Shown: positions 15,392 through 25,254, numbered from the stretch's first letter. The stretch is 64,000 nt of DNA from Paenibacillus sp. DMB20 (GCF_000987955.1 NZ_LAZU01000029.1:101763-165762), one strand, 5' to 3'. Program-made: numbers and translations. The notes: generated by a model not told the origin, from the letters alone.

Positions 15392-18300
15392 ATGCATACG
15401 CATGGCGGTAAGTTTTTGTGGAAAAAACAATCGATCCTGATGCTTGTTCTTATTTTAGCAGTGGAAGGCTTTCTCACTGTGTTTATGCCGCAGGCGGCGA
15501 AGGCATCTGCCTCTGCAGCCATAACGGCATCGGAAGGCGTGACGACTTTTGTCGTTGACGGAGGAGAAGCGGTCATTGATGCGGGTTTATCGCTTGATCA
15601 AGACGTACTGGCTCCCTATGTTGCTAACTTGAATGGGGCGACGATTGTTATTGAAGGTCTTAAATCCGGCGATAAGCTGAACTTCAACAATCAATCCGGA
15701 ATTACAGGGAAATACGAGCCCAGCAATGGTGTTTTAAAATTAACCGGCTCGGCATCCGTTGAACAGTACCAAGCAGCGTTAAAAAGCGTCACGTTTTTGA
15801 CGACATCCAGCGAGCCTTCTGACCGGGTGATCCGGTTCACGCTTGGCAGCGCGTTGGCTTTCGGAGAAAATGGTCATTTTTATGAATACATCACGACTAG
15901 CTCCAATATTACATGGAGTGCTGCCAAGGAAGCTGCAGCAAAGAAAACATACTTCGGACGCCAAGGCTATCTTGTAAACATTACAAGCGGGGCAGAAAAC
16001 GCCTTTGTGAAGGAAAAAGCACTCGGTCTTGGTTGGATCGGCGCGATCGATATTGAGCGTTTGAAAGGAGAGCCTAAAAAAACAGGCGACTGGCGCTGGG
16101 TAACGGGACCGGAAGGACTGGAAGACGGTGGCAAAGGCTTGAAATTCTACCACGGTTACGCAAACAGCGCCGGGAAAGCCGTTGAAGGCACCTATAATAA
16201 CTGGAAATCTGCAGAACCGAATAATTACTCTGGCGTAGAGTACGTAGCACATATTTTCCAAGATGGTACATGGAATGATTATGCCCCCGACAATTCAGTT
16301 AAAGGTTACATCGTTGAATACGGCGGCATGCCGGACGATGCAACTTTTGCGTTAAGCGCGACGAAGAACGTTTCCATCGTGAACAAAACCGATTTGAAAA
16401 ATGCGGTGGAGGCAGCTAACCAATTGCAGGAGGCAGACTATTCTCCAATCAGCTGGAAAGAATTCGTTGCTGCGAAAACGAAAGCTGAGGAAGTGCTGAA
16501 AAATCCGAATGCCACCCAGAAAGAAGTCGATGAGGCTCTGAAACAACTGGAAGAGGCACGCAAGGGATTAACGGCAGACAAGACAGAGCTTCAAAACACG
16601 GTAAACGAGATTAAAAACAAAAATCTGGATCCTTCGGAATACACGCCGGAAAGCTGGGGAGCACTCGACGAGGCTCTGAAGGCAGCCGACGGGGTGCTGA
16701 ATAATCCGAATGCCACGCAAAAAGAGATTGACCAAGCGAATGAGGCGTTGAAAAAAGCCTATGGGAATCTTGTCAAAAAAGAACCCATTCTTGATCAATT
16801 ACGTGTTACCAAATCGGGAAGTAACGAGGAGATCGAACTATCTCCAACGTTTGACGGTAGAAAATATCTGAATTACACGGCTTCCGTAGGGGACGACGTT
16901 TACAGTGTTGCCGTTGCGCCTGAGCTGCTGAGTCCCGAAGGAACTGTCAAACTGAGATTTAACAAGAATGAAGTCCCAGATAAAACCGATTGGAATAACC
17001 TGCAGCTTCAACCAGGTCCTAATACCATTGAGGTGGAAGTAACTGTAGGAGGCAAAACCAATACCTACACCATTACGATTACAAAAACCGACAAAACGGC
17101 TCTGCAATCGAAAGTAGATGAGGTCGGAAAACTTAATCCAACCCATTATACGCCTGAAAGCTGGAACAAGCTCCAAGAGGCCTTGGATGCAGCCAAACAG
17201 GTGCTGAGTAATCCGAAAGCCACCCAAGAGGAAGTGAATAAAGCCCTTGAAGCATTGGAGAAAGCACGGAATGGATTGGTTTCAATCGATCCTGCAGGAA
17301 ATAACAAGCTGATCTCCTTAACGCCTTCAAGCGGAGCATTGAGCCCGAGCTTCGACTCGAACGTAACATCGTATACGATGAACGTACCTAATAGCGTATA
17401 TGACATCAAATTTGCCCCTGTGGCACTGAATCCGAAAGCCAAGATCGAAATCAGCGTCAACGGAGGAGCGTATGCTGAAGTAGCAAGCGGAACGTCCAGC
17501 TCCGCCCTGCCGCTGGGTGTCGGCAAGAATACGGTCAAGGTTAAAGTAACGGACCAAGACGGCAAAGTTAGAGAATACGTCGTTACGATCACACGAGAAG
17601 CCGCCGGAAACAATAATGGCGGAGGGACAACGTCGCCAGGTACCGGTTCTGGTTCTGGAACAGGCTCAGGAACCGGAACGGGTACGGGTTCGGTTCCAGG
17701 TTCCACGTCTTCGAATATTACAACGACGGTGAATGGCAAGGACTCTTCGTTCGCGACCGGTACTACCAAAACGGACGGAGACGGAAAGCATACGACGGTT
17801 CAAATCGACAAGGACAAGCTGTCCGGCATCCTGTCCCAAGGCGATGGACAGAAGCTTGCCATTAAAGTTCCAGTCGATGGGGAGACCAAGGTGCAAGGCT
17901 TGACGGCGGCGGATCTCAAGAAGCTGGCGCAAACCGGCTCGACGCTGGAAATCGAAGATCTGCTCGCGATCTATCCGGTTCCTGGCAAGCAGCTGGATTT
18001 GGGCGCGATTGCAAAACAAATGAACGATGCGAAGCTTGAAGATATTGCGGTGAGCATCAATATCAAACGTTCTCCGCAGGCGCTTGCGGATAGTGCCCGT
18101 AAACAGGCCGCGGCAAAAGGCTATGAGCTGCTCGTTCATCCGGTTGATCTGGACCTGACCTTCTCGCACGGCGGGAAGACGGTTCGTTCCGGTCTGCTGA
18201 ATGATTACGCGGTGAAGTATATTGCATTACCGAAAGACGTTGATCCTAATAAGATTACGACGGGCGTAGTCGTGAACCCGGACGGCAGCGTGTTCCACGT

Positions 18301-18967
18301 TCCGACCGTCGTCACGAAGATCAACGACCGGTATTTTGCCAAAATCAACGATCTTCGCAGCCACGGAACTTACTCGGTCATCTGGAATCCGCAGGATTTC
18401 GACGACGTGAAGAATCACTGGGGCAAAGCGGACGTGAACAATATTGCGGCAAGGCTTGACCTGGAAGGAACAGGGAATAACACATTCTCGCCGAACCGTA
18501 ATGTTACGCGTTCCGAATTCTCGGAGATTGTCGTACTGGGCATGGGCTTGATGCGTCAGGACGGACCGCAAAACCTGTTCCCTGACGTGCCGGCTTCCGC
18601 CTGGTATCGCAATGCCGTTGCGCTGGCGGATGAATATGATATCGTCCGAGGGTACACGGACGGCAACTTCTATGGCAACAAGCAGATCACAAAAGAACAA
18701 GGAATCGCGATGATCGCTCGCGCGTATAACCTGGTTGAGCCTAAAGCCGCGCTTAGTCAAGATCAGATTGCATCTTTGCTCTCGGAGTATAAAGATGCGG
18801 CCAACGTATCGGCTTGGGCGAAAGCGGATTTCGCACAGATGATCAAGGCAGGAGTTCTTCAAGGGAACGGCCCAGAGCTGCTAAGTCCGAAAGCAAGCAT
18901 GACGCGTGCCGAAGTGACGGCTTTGATGGCCAGATTGCTGAAAACAACCAATCTGATCGACAAGTAA
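15392..18967 (+). CDS. Large SLH-anchored surface protein with C-type-lectin-like and FIVAR domains
   Basis: 1191 residues. A signal peptide (about 1-40) is followed by a region ending in a C-type-lectin-like domain (about 195-315: WNDYAPDN, YIVEYGG). FIVAR repeats lie at about 331-395, 396-460 and 567-631, each with YxPxSW and NPxATQxEV. Two cadherin-like beta-sandwich repeats (about 467-566 and 636-736) end in YTITITK and YVVTITR. A Gly/Ser/Thr linker (about 740-771) and a 230-residue domain precede three SLH repeats (about 1008-1190). The SLH repeats bind pyruvylated cell-wall polymer, so the protein is exposed on the surface and probably an adhesin. GGAGG lies 11 bases before the ATG. Transcription is controlled by the c-di-GMP riboswitch. 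Confidence 0.9.
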   Translation: MHTHGGKFLWKKQSILMLVLILAVEGFLTVFMPQAAKASASAAITASEGVTTFVVDGGEAVIDAGLSLDQDVLAPYVANLNGATIVIEGLKSGDKLNFNNQSGITGKYEPSNGVLKLTGSASVEQYQAALKSVTFLTTSSEPSDRVIRFTLGSALAFGENGHFYEYITTSSNITWSAAKEAAAKKTYFGRQGYLVNITSGAENAFVKEKALGLGWIGAIDIERLKGEPKKTGDWRWVTGPEGLEDGGKGLKFYHGYANSAGKAVEGTYNNWKSAEPNNYSGVEYVAHIFQDGTWNDYAPDNSVKGYIVEYGGMPDDATFALSATKNVSIVNKTDLKNAVEAANQLQEADYSPISWKEFVAAKTKAEEVLKNPNATQKEVDEALKQLEEARKGLTADKTELQNTVNEIKNKNLDPSEYTPESWGALDEALKAADGVLNNPNATQKEIDQANEALKKAYGNLVKKEPILDQLRVTKSGSNEEIELSPTFDGRKYLNYTASVGDDVYSVAVAPELLSPEGTVKLRFNKNEVPDKTDWNNLQLQPGPNTIEVEVTVGGKTNTYTITITKTDKTALQSKVDEVGKLNPTHYTPESWNKLQEALDAAKQVLSNPKATQEEVNKALEALEKARNGLVSIDPAGNNKLISLTPSSGALSPSFDSNVTSYTMNVPNSVYDIKFAPVALNPKAKIEISVNGGAYAEVASGTSSSALPLGVGKNTVKVKVTDQDGKVREYVVTITREAAGNNNGGGTTSPGTGSGSGTGSGTGTGTGSVPGSTSSNITTTVNGKDSSFATGTTKTDGDGKHTTVQIDKDKLSGILSQGDGQKLAIKVPVDGETKVQGLTAADLKKLAQTGSTLEIEDLLAIYPVPGKQLDLGAIAKQMNDAKLEDIAVSINIKRSPQALADSARKQAAAKGYELLVHPVDLDLTFSHGGKTVRSGLLNDYAVKYIALPKDVDPNKITTGVVVNPDGSVFHVPTVVTKINDRYFAKINDLRSHGTYSVIWNPQDFDDVKNHWGKADVNNIAARLDLEGTGNNTFSPNRNVTRSEFSEIVVLGMGLMRQDGPQNLFPDVPASAWYRNAVALADEYDIVRGYTDGNFYGNKQITKEQGIAMIARAYNLVEPKAALSQDQIASLLSEYKDAANVSAWAKADFAQMIKAGVLQGNGPELLSPKASMTRAEVTALMARLLKTTNLIDK

Positions 18968-18979
18968 ACAAGCAACTCG

Positions 18980-19017
18980 AACAACCATTGCCTTAATGTT
19001 GGCAATGGTTGTTTTTT
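18980..19017 (+). terminator. Terminator of the SLH protein gene
   Basis: AACAACCATTGCC pairs with GGCAATGGTTGTT, followed by TTTTTT, 13 bases past the stop codon. Confidence 0.88.
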
Positions 19018-19060
19018 CCTTAAAATATATGTTAAGTATCATTAAGCACCAGTTGATTCA

Positions 19061-19310
19061 TTGACCTTATACAAAACCTTATGATATGCTAGCGAGCAAT
19101 AAGTAACCGAAAAGGTGACCTAAAGCCAATGATCTACTAATCTATCCCCAAAAAGAAAAAATCGTTATTTAACGAATTTTCTGGATAGGATTAGTGTGGG
19201 CTTTTTGATAAAGATAAGATCGCTGCTTCTTTCATGGGAGCAGTGTGTCTTTTTTGTTGTTCGTATGTCTGCCTCCTATCCAGGAACTCATGGATAAGGA
19301 GGTTTTTTGC
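19061..19310 (+). promoter_or_regulatory. Attenuator leader of a decayed MFS gene
   Basis: TTGACC (19061-19066) and TATGCT (19085-19090) form a promoter. AAAGGTGA precedes a minute ORF at 19129-19140 encoding Met-Ile-Tyr. Its codons overlap ACTAATCTATCC, which pairs (one bulge) with GGATAGGATTAGT (19183-19195) and is followed by GGGCTTTTT. A second terminator, CCTCCTATCC with GGATAAGGAGG and TTTTTT, lies at 19271-19307. This is the layout of ribosome-mediated attenuation upstream of a drug pump, but only the 3' end of the pump remains. Confidence 0.55.
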
Positions 19311-19369
19311 GTTTTTAAGCAATAAAGAAACACCTCCTAGTAACTTCCGGTATTTTCTTCGCTACGGCT

Positions 19370-19582
19370 ATGCTTCGTCCATCACTGAATACACAGTTAT
19401 CCAAGATGGCAGGGAATGAACAAGGATATGTAGCGGGCATGAATAATGCCTATATGAGTGTAGGAAATATCCTGGGTCCGACTTTAGCGGGATTCTTATT
19501 TGATGCTAATATGTTCGCTCCATTCATAGCAGGCGGTTGTATTCTGTTTGTTGCCTTTTTAATGACGCTAAAATTAAAATAA
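19370..19582 (+). pseudogene. C-terminal remnant of an MFS drug transporter
   Basis: 70 residues remain: RPSLNTQLSKMAGNEQGYVA, then GMNNAYMSVGNILGPTLAGF and a last hydrophobic helix. This corresponds to the last two membrane segments of NorA/TetA-type antiporters (compare GMNSxxxSLGNIxGPxxAG in NorA). There is no ribosome site for the ATG at 19370 and ten of the usual twelve helices are missing. The upstream leader with promoter and terminators appears intact, so an internal deletion removed the front of the gene. Confidence 0.72.
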
Positions 19583-19672
19583 AATGCGAATTGCGGATCG
19601 GCTGCATGCTGGAGAAGGTTGTGCCGGGAATGGTATAATTTGAAAAAGGCGTTAGAGTGGGAGGCGGAAATG

Positions 19673-20592
19673 ATGAGAGACGAGCTTTTGGCACGGCTGG
19701 AAACGTGGCATGAAGAGGATGAATTCGAAGAATCGTAGATTCAATTATGGAGATTCCCGCGGAGGACCGAGATCATGTACTGATCAGTCACTTGGGCAGA
19801 GCCTTTAATAACCTGGAACGTTACGAAGAGGCGATTGAACAGTTCTCGATCATTGCGGAAGAGGGAAAAGATGATCCGCTTTGGAATTATCGCATGGGAC
19901 TGGCTCATTACTATCTGGATAAATACGACGAAGCCCGGATATATTTTGAAACCGCGGATCAATTGGACCCGGGAGACGAGGAAACGCTGGAGTTCCTGGA
20001 GTGGATTCGGAGCAAAACCGCTGAGAAACGTCCTGTTGAAGTGCCAGCCGAAGGGCCTGTTGTCGAGTTTGATACCGATTTTGATTTTACGAACTTCTGG
20101 GATGACAGCGAGCATGCAGCGGAAACTTACATATCCGATCCTCCTACCGATGACCTGATTGCTTCCGTGGAAGAAGAACTGGTATTTAAATTGCCGTCCT
20201 TCTATATCCAAACGATGAAGCGGCATAACGGGGGAATTCCTCATAACAGATGTTTTCCCATGAAGGAAGCCGCCTCGGACGGCAAAGACCATATCAAGAT
20301 TTCAGGCATTCTGGGAATCGGGCGAACGAAGCCCAAATCACTGTGCGGGGAGACAGGCAGCCGGAATATGATCGAGAGCGGGGGTTATCCTGAAATCGGC
20401 GTCGTGATTTGCGATTGCCCTTCCGAAGACGAAGTGGTGATGCTGGATTACCGTTCATCCGGAAACGACGGCGAACCTGAGGTGGTTCATGTCGACAAAA
20501 ACAGCAACTACAAGATTACACGGTTAGCTCCAAGCTTCGAGGCCTTTATTCGCGGACTGGTGAACGAGGAAAGATACGACGCCATGCCGTAA
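19673..20592 (+). pseudogene. TPR-SUKH protein, frameshifted near the N-terminus
   Basis: ATG at 19673 (or 19670), preceded by GGGAGG, opens MRDELLARLETWHEEDEFEE and then hits a stop in frame. The next frame continues IVDSIMEIPAEDRD to 20592. One missing A near 19730, GAAGAATCG for GAAGAAATCG, explains it and gives about 306 residues. The N-terminal half is TPR-like (ALGRAFNNLERYEEAIEQF-type helices, LAHYYLDKYDEARIYFETA); the C-terminal half is a SUKH domain (LPSFYIQTMKRHNGGIP, DCPSEDEVVMLDY). TPR-SUKH proteins of this type are common in Paenibacillus and are probably immunity-like or protein-binding. A start at 19747 would still produce most of the protein. Confidence 0.72.
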
Positions 20593-20616
20593 CATAGGCT
20601 TGTCCTGCAGGTCATC

Positions 20617-20664
20617 AAAAGAGGGGACGTCCCAAAAGGTCCATTGACTTGGGACGTCCCCTTT
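20617..20664. terminator. Bidirectional terminator
   Basis: AAAGAGGGGACGTCCCA pairs with TGGGACGTCCCCTTT around a 15-base loop, between two convergent genes. Confidence 0.82.
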
Positions 20665-20676
20665 GCGTTGATAAGT

Positions 20677-21866
20677 TTAGTTCGTATAATTATCAAAATA
20701 TCCTTGGATAAAGATAATCGGCGTGCCTTTATCTCCGCTGCCGGACGTTAAATCGGACAGGGAACCGATAAGATCGGTCAATTTTCTGGGCGTAGTCCCT
20801 TGCGCTTCCATCGATCCCACCAGATCCCCGTCTTTATTGCTGATATATTGGGATATCGCTTGTTTAAGCTCTTCGCCTCTTAAATCGGCAAAGTTATTAT
20901 CGGCAAGATACTTCAGCTTTACTTCATTGGGGGTGCCATCAAGTCCAGATGTGTAAGCCGGTGATACTACCGGATCCGCGAGTTCCCAGATTTTGCCCAC
21001 GGGGTCTTTGAATGCTCCATCCCCATAGATCATCACTTCAATATGTTTGCCCGTTTTTTCTTTAAGCATATGCTGGATGTTATCGACTATAGGTTGGCAA
21101 TTGCGCGGGAACAGTTTAACGCTATCTTCCGTTGATTTATTGGAACCTAACAGACCGTAGGTTTCATTGCATCCGCTGCCGTCAATCGATTCGGACAAAA
21201 TGTCATCCAGCTGTAAACTTTCTCGCCGCCGTTTGCTTTCAATATTTTCTTGGTTCTGAATCTCGTATGAATATCGCAAGTCAGAACATTTTTGGTGTAC
21301 TCGAGAACGGTCTTGGGATTATTCGAGAAAATGACTTCGCATTCTACGCCGTATTCCTCGATTAACGATTTGTAATAATCGATATAATCAATGCCGGTAA
21401 AGGTATGTTTCTTGTATCCAAAATGTTCGCGGAATTGTCCTTCGGTTAGTGCATCGGTCCAAGGATTAACGCCTTTTTCATCAAGCATGTCCAAATCCAC
21501 CAAGTGATTTCCGACTTCATCGGATGGATAGCTGAGCATTAACACGATTTTTTTGGCCCCTTTGGCAATGCCGCGCAGACAAACCGCAAAACGGTTACGG
21601 CTTAAGATCGGGAAAATGACGCCGATCGTCTCTTCTCCAAATTTGGAACGAATATCTTTAGCAATATGATCGATCGTAGCATAGTTGCCTTGAGCGCGAG
21701 CAACGATGGACTCGGTTACGGTAACGATATCTCGGTCATTGATGCGAAAGCCTTCGACTTCCGCAGCTTTTAGCACGCTATCCACTACGATTTCTTCTAT
21801 ATTGTCCCCTCGGTTTACGATGGGGCAACGGAGACCCCGAACGACGGTTCCAACCACTCTTTCCAA
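20677..21866 (-). pseudogene. CofE-like (coenzyme F420-0:L-glutamate ligase family) protein, frameshifted
   Basis: Two overlapping minus-strand frames encode one protein of about 396 residues. The first (from 21866) has TVVRGLRCPIV, DRDIVTVTESIVARAQGNY and IFPILSRNRF, conserved in the CofE/F420 ligase-like family found in many Firmicutes. It loses frame after GGEKVYS. The second frame continues LDDILSESIDGSGCNETYGL to a C-terminus ending FIQGYFDNYTN. One missing C near 21206, AGCTGG for AGCCTGG, explains the break. True CofE adds glutamate to coenzyme F420; these bacteria are not known to make F420, so the real substrate is unclear. A LysR regulator is divergent. Confidence 0.75.
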
Positions 21867-21967
21867 ACGAATCGCTCCTTATAACATTTATACTTGTACT
21901 ATACATCAATCTGATGATATAAACGAAATTAATATATCGAATAATGGATATAAGAGGTGCTTATACG

Positions 21968-22855
21968 TTGAACAGGTTGGATTTATATCAAACGTTTTGT
22001 ATGGTAGCAAAAAATAAAAGCATTTCCAAGGCGGCAAAAGACCTCTACATGACACAACCGGCCGTTAGTCAAGCGATCATGCAATTGGAAAAAGAATTGG
22101 ACACCCGGCTTTTCACTAGAACGCCTAAAGGAGTATCTCTAACCAACGAAGGCAGTCTTTTATTTGAATATGCCAATTCGGCGATGAATTTAATTCGCGT
22201 TGGCGAAGAAAGGATTTCGGAGCTTAAGAATTTAACGACAGGCGAGCTGAGGATAGGCGTTGGCGACACGATTTCCAGGTATTTTTTGCCCCCGTATCTG
22301 GAGGCTTTTCATAACCGTTATCCCAACATTAAGTTCAAGATTGTGAATGGCACGACGCTTGAGATTTGCGCCCTGATCAAATCAGGAGAGGTTGATATCG
22401 GAATATGTAATTTTCCGCTTGAAGATGCTGCATTAGAACTAAGGCCATGTGCTGATATTCAAGATATTTTCGTTTGCGGAGAGAAGTTCAAGAATATTTT
22501 ATCCGGACCTGTCAGCCTTGATCAGGTGGCAAAACAGCCATTAATCTTTCTTGAGTCAAAGTCCAATTCCAGAAAATATGTAGAGGATTACATGTTGTCT
22601 AAAGGAATAAAGATATCGCCGGATTTTGAATTGGGATCACACCATTTATTACTGGAGTTTGCCAAAATAAATTTAGGAGTAGCTTGCGTGACGAAGGAGT
22701 TCTCCCAAGAGTACTTAAACAAAGGATTACTGCATGAAGTACAGCTCATTCGGGAAATACCCAAGAGAAGCATAGGCGTATGTTTTTTAAAAAGCGTATC
22801 TTTATCTCCGGCATCGGCAAAATTTGTGGAGATCATAGAAAATAAACGATCATGA
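21968..22855 (+). CDS. LysR family regulator
   Basis: 295 residues. N-terminal helix-turn-helix (TFCMVAKNKSISKAAKDLYM, TQPAVSQAIMQLEKELDTRL) and a two-lobe periplasmic-binding-like effector domain (GELRIGVGDTISRYFLPPYL, GEVDIGICNFPL). The TTG at 21968 follows AAGAGGTGC by 9 bases; an ATG at 21944 has no site. Divergent from the CofE-like gene, with about 100 bases between, so it probably controls that gene; the effector is unknown. Confidence 0.87.
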   Translation: MNRLDLYQTFCMVAKNKSISKAAKDLYMTQPAVSQAIMQLEKELDTRLFTRTPKGVSLTNEGSLLFEYANSAMNLIRVGEERISELKNLTTGELRIGVGDTISRYFLPPYLEAFHNRYPNIKFKIVNGTTLEICALIKSGEVDIGICNFPLEDAALELRPCADIQDIFVCGEKFKNILSGPVSLDQVAKQPLIFLESKSNSRKYVEDYMLSKGIKISPDFELGSHHLLLEFAKINLGVACVTKEFSQEYLNKGLLHEVQLIREIPKRSIGVCFLKSVSLSPASAKFVEIIENKRS

Positions 22856-22881
22856 GCGTTTTACAAAAATCCAATGCCGGC

Positions 22882-23943
22882 TTACTTCAGAATAAATTTC
22901 CCTGTAACAGGGTTATGATCACTGTTCTTGAAGTTCAGATCGTGTCCGGTAACATCAACGATTTCTACATTCGGAGATACGAGAAACCCGTCGATCACAG
23001 CGAGAAAATTGACCCCTTCTTGATACGCTGCGTCCAGCGTTCGGACTGAAGGAATGTTCGGGTCTACAGCCCACCGGAAATCTTCCGGGCCGAAGGTATC
23101 GGGGAATGGTTGCAGCCACTGCGGCCATTCTTGCTTAGAGGGAAACTTATTGTGATCGGTTCCAGGCAGGGAATGATTCCAATCTCCGCCTAGAATAAGG
23201 TAGTTGCCTTTCTCCGCTTCTTGATCGATGTAGTCCTCAAGAAAGTCAAGTTGTTGTTTGCGGATGGTACCGCCCTTATCGAACGCTGACAAATGCAGGT
23301 TGACCACCACGAGTTCTTTGCCGTTATCTACCGGAAACCTGCTCTCTATAAATGCACGATCCAGCTCAAATTGCTGGACAGGCCAACTTTCTTTGCCAGG
23401 CAGGTCGAAGCGGGTATGAGATGAGCTATGGAACGTGGACAATGTGAGTAAACCGCTTTGCACCGCACCCATCGGATGAGCCAACGGCACGGGCACCCAA
23501 GGAACCTTGTAATTATAAGCAAACGTGTCGCTATATCCTTGCAGGCGGTGGCTTATTTTTTGGACTTGATTAATATGGTTGCTGCGTGTGGAGTGAACAT
23601 CTACTTCCTGAAGGATATACAGATCGGAGTGGGTGTCGCTCAGAAAGTCGGCCATGGCGTTCAGGTTGGCCTCCGTTTGTCCCTTGCTTCTTGACCGGGA
23701 CATCGTTCCACCGTCCATGAAGAAATCCTGTCCCTGGTCGAGGCCGGCGTAACCGATATTAAACGTGGTGACGGTGAACGGCTCGCCATGCTTCATCATA
23801 AGACTGTTATTATTGCTTGCAAGAAGTTCTACTTTAGCTGGGGGTTTATAATCAGTTGTTGTAATATAGATTAGAAAAATGGCAAGCGCAGCAATTGCGG
23901 TCAGCATAATCGAGGCAAGCCATTTTAACGTTTTTTTGATCAT
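22882..23943 (-). CDS. Membrane-anchored endonuclease/exonuclease/phosphatase (EEP) family protein
   Basis: 353 residues with an N-terminal signal anchor (WLASIMLTAIAALAIFLIYI) and an EEP domain outside the cell: TTFNIGYAG, LQEVDVHS (metal-binding Glu), VNLHLSA (catalytic His/Asn area), GGDWNHSLPG (catalytic Asp/Asn) and NSDHNPVTG (final Asp-His). All key residues are present. Family members cleave nucleic acids, sphingomyelin or inositol phosphates; the secreted location favours a phospholipid or nucleic acid target. Convergent with the LysR gene; no partner. Confidence 0.85.
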   Translation of the reverse strand: MIKKTLKWLASIMLTAIAALAIFLIYITTTDYKPPAKVELLASNNNSLMMKHGEPFTVTTFNIGYAGLDQGQDFFMDGGTMSRSRSKGQTEANLNAMADFLSDTHSDLYILQEVDVHSTRSNHINQVQKISHRLQGYSDTFAYNYKVPWVPVPLAHPMGAVQSGLLTLSTFHSSSHTRFDLPGKESWPVQQFELDRAFIESRFPVDNGKELVVVNLHLSAFDKGGTIRKQQLDFLEDYIDQEAEKGNYLILGGDWNHSLPGTDHNKFPSKQEWPQWLQPFPDTFGPEDFRWAVDPNIPSVRTLDAAYQEGVNFLAVIDGFLVSPNVEIVDVTGHDLNFKNSDHNPVTGKFILK

Positions 23944-24072
23944 GGGGTTGTTGTTTTACCTCCCGGTTTAGGAATAGTTTTTTGTGCTTTTCCATATAAG
24001 CGTTAAGTTTCCCTATTATAGTATAGTTAGTTGGTGCAATCAGCAAGACAAAATATATTGCGGCGAGAATCG

Positions 24073-24160
24073 TTTAAGGCAACGGCCCGGAGCTGCTGAG
24101 CCGGAAAAACAAACATGACACGCGCCGAAGTCGCGGCCTTTGCTGGCCAGGAACCCCCTT
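24073..24160 (+). pseudogene. Fragment of an SLH-domain gene
   Basis: About 80 bases match, at DNA level, the end of the SLH protein gene at about 18853-18934: the shared run encodes QGNGPELLS, and after a one-base shift MTRAEV. It is broken by an indel and lacks the rest. It is the relic of a second SLH protein gene. Confidence 0.7.
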
Positions 24161-24196
24161 GATATGGAGTATGTTGAAAAAGTCGCGTATATACGG

Positions 24197-24244
24197 AAAA
24201 AGGTACGGTTACTCACAAAAAATGAGGAGACCGTACCTTTTTTT
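24197..24244. terminator. Terminator
   Basis: AAAAAGGTACGGT pairs with ACCGTACCTTTTT, with T and A runs outside; suitable for the minus-strand EamA gene and for the lost SLH gene. Confidence 0.8.
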
Positions 24245-24291
24245 GTATATGAAATAGGTGAGTCCAATGATTCAACAACCGCAAACGCTAG

Positions 24292-25254
24292 CTATTGCTC
24301 TTGGACAGAAGCATAGGCTCTGCCGTGGTTAACGCGAGTGGCTTTCCTCTGGTAAGCATTGTTGCGTATGAGGGCAAAGATAATGAGCAGCGTTCCGTAA
24401 AATTCATAATTGCTGATTTGGTAGCCTTGAAGAGCCATGATAACGAATGTGGTAATGGGAACAAAATTAATAAATAAGATGCCGTTAAGCGGCGATAACC
24501 ATTTAATTCCCTGATTCCAGCAGAGCAAGGCCGCTAGCCCCGGCAATAAAATCATGAAGGACATTTCATATTTTATCGAGAGGATCGTGTGCCATGCAGG
24601 AACGGGAAGCAAATGAAAGACGGAGGCAAGCGTGACGATGACGAAGGATACGGCGCTTCCCAGCAGGCAGGTAAGCGTTGAATAGCGGAGGACCGACCAA
24701 TCCTTGAATCGGCTTCCGCCCATCGAATACACCACCCATCCCACAACTCCCGCGAAAATCAAAAATAAAGGAACAAGATGTTGTCCAGCCATTCTGAAAA
24801 AGGCGAATTTGCCGTTAGTGATAACTAGTAAAGCACCGATAAACGCGATAGCTACGCTCGTAAGCGTATATTTATTCGGAGCTTTTTTTGTCGTGATCCA
24901 CAAAACCATAATGGAGATCATCGGCATAAGCACTTCCATAATGGAGGCGGCAACGGTACCCGGTTCTCCCATGAGCTGTTGTCCGAGGAAGATGCACATA
25001 TTATAGATCGTAAATGCCATCGTTCCGAAAAACAATAAAGTCTTGCCCCTTCCCTCCAAGCGGAATGACGCTCTCCCCTCTTTCACCCACAGCAACGCGC
25101 TGAGGATGACGGCAACCACGAAATAACGGATAAACGAAAAATAGAATGGATCGATTTGCTGTAATGCGATATGCGCAACGGGAAACATAGCTCCCCAGGA
25201 CATACTTGCGATCAGGCACAGCATGGACCCGATGACGATTTGTTTTTTTAGCAT
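24292..25254 (-). CDS. EamA/DMT-family exporter
   Basis: 320 residues with ten predicted membrane helices in two EamA repeats (MSWGAMFPVAHIALQQIDPFY; later NGILFINFVPITTFVIMALQGY). The start at 25254 has AGGGAGAG upstream, and the longer frame to 25359 would run into the divergent promoter. A LysR gene starts 158 bases away in the opposite direction. A small-metabolite exporter is likely; substrate unknown. It is not a close paralogue of the EamA gene at 10329 by inspection. Confidence 0.85.
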   Translation of the reverse strand: MLKKQIVIGSMLCLIASMSWGAMFPVAHIALQQIDPFYFSFIRYFVVAVILSALLWVKEGRASFRLEGRGKTLLFFGTMAFTIYNMCIFLGQQLMGEPGTVAASIMEVLMPMISIMVLWITTKKAPNKYTLTSVAIAFIGALLVITNGKFAFFRMAGQHLVPLFLIFAGVVGWVVYSMGGSRFKDWSVLRYSTLTCLLGSAVSFVIVTLASVFHLLPVPAWHTILSIKYEMSFMILLPGLAALLCWNQGIKWLSPLNGILFINFVPITTFVIMALQGYQISNYEFYGTLLIIFALIRNNAYQRKATRVNHGRAYASVQEQ

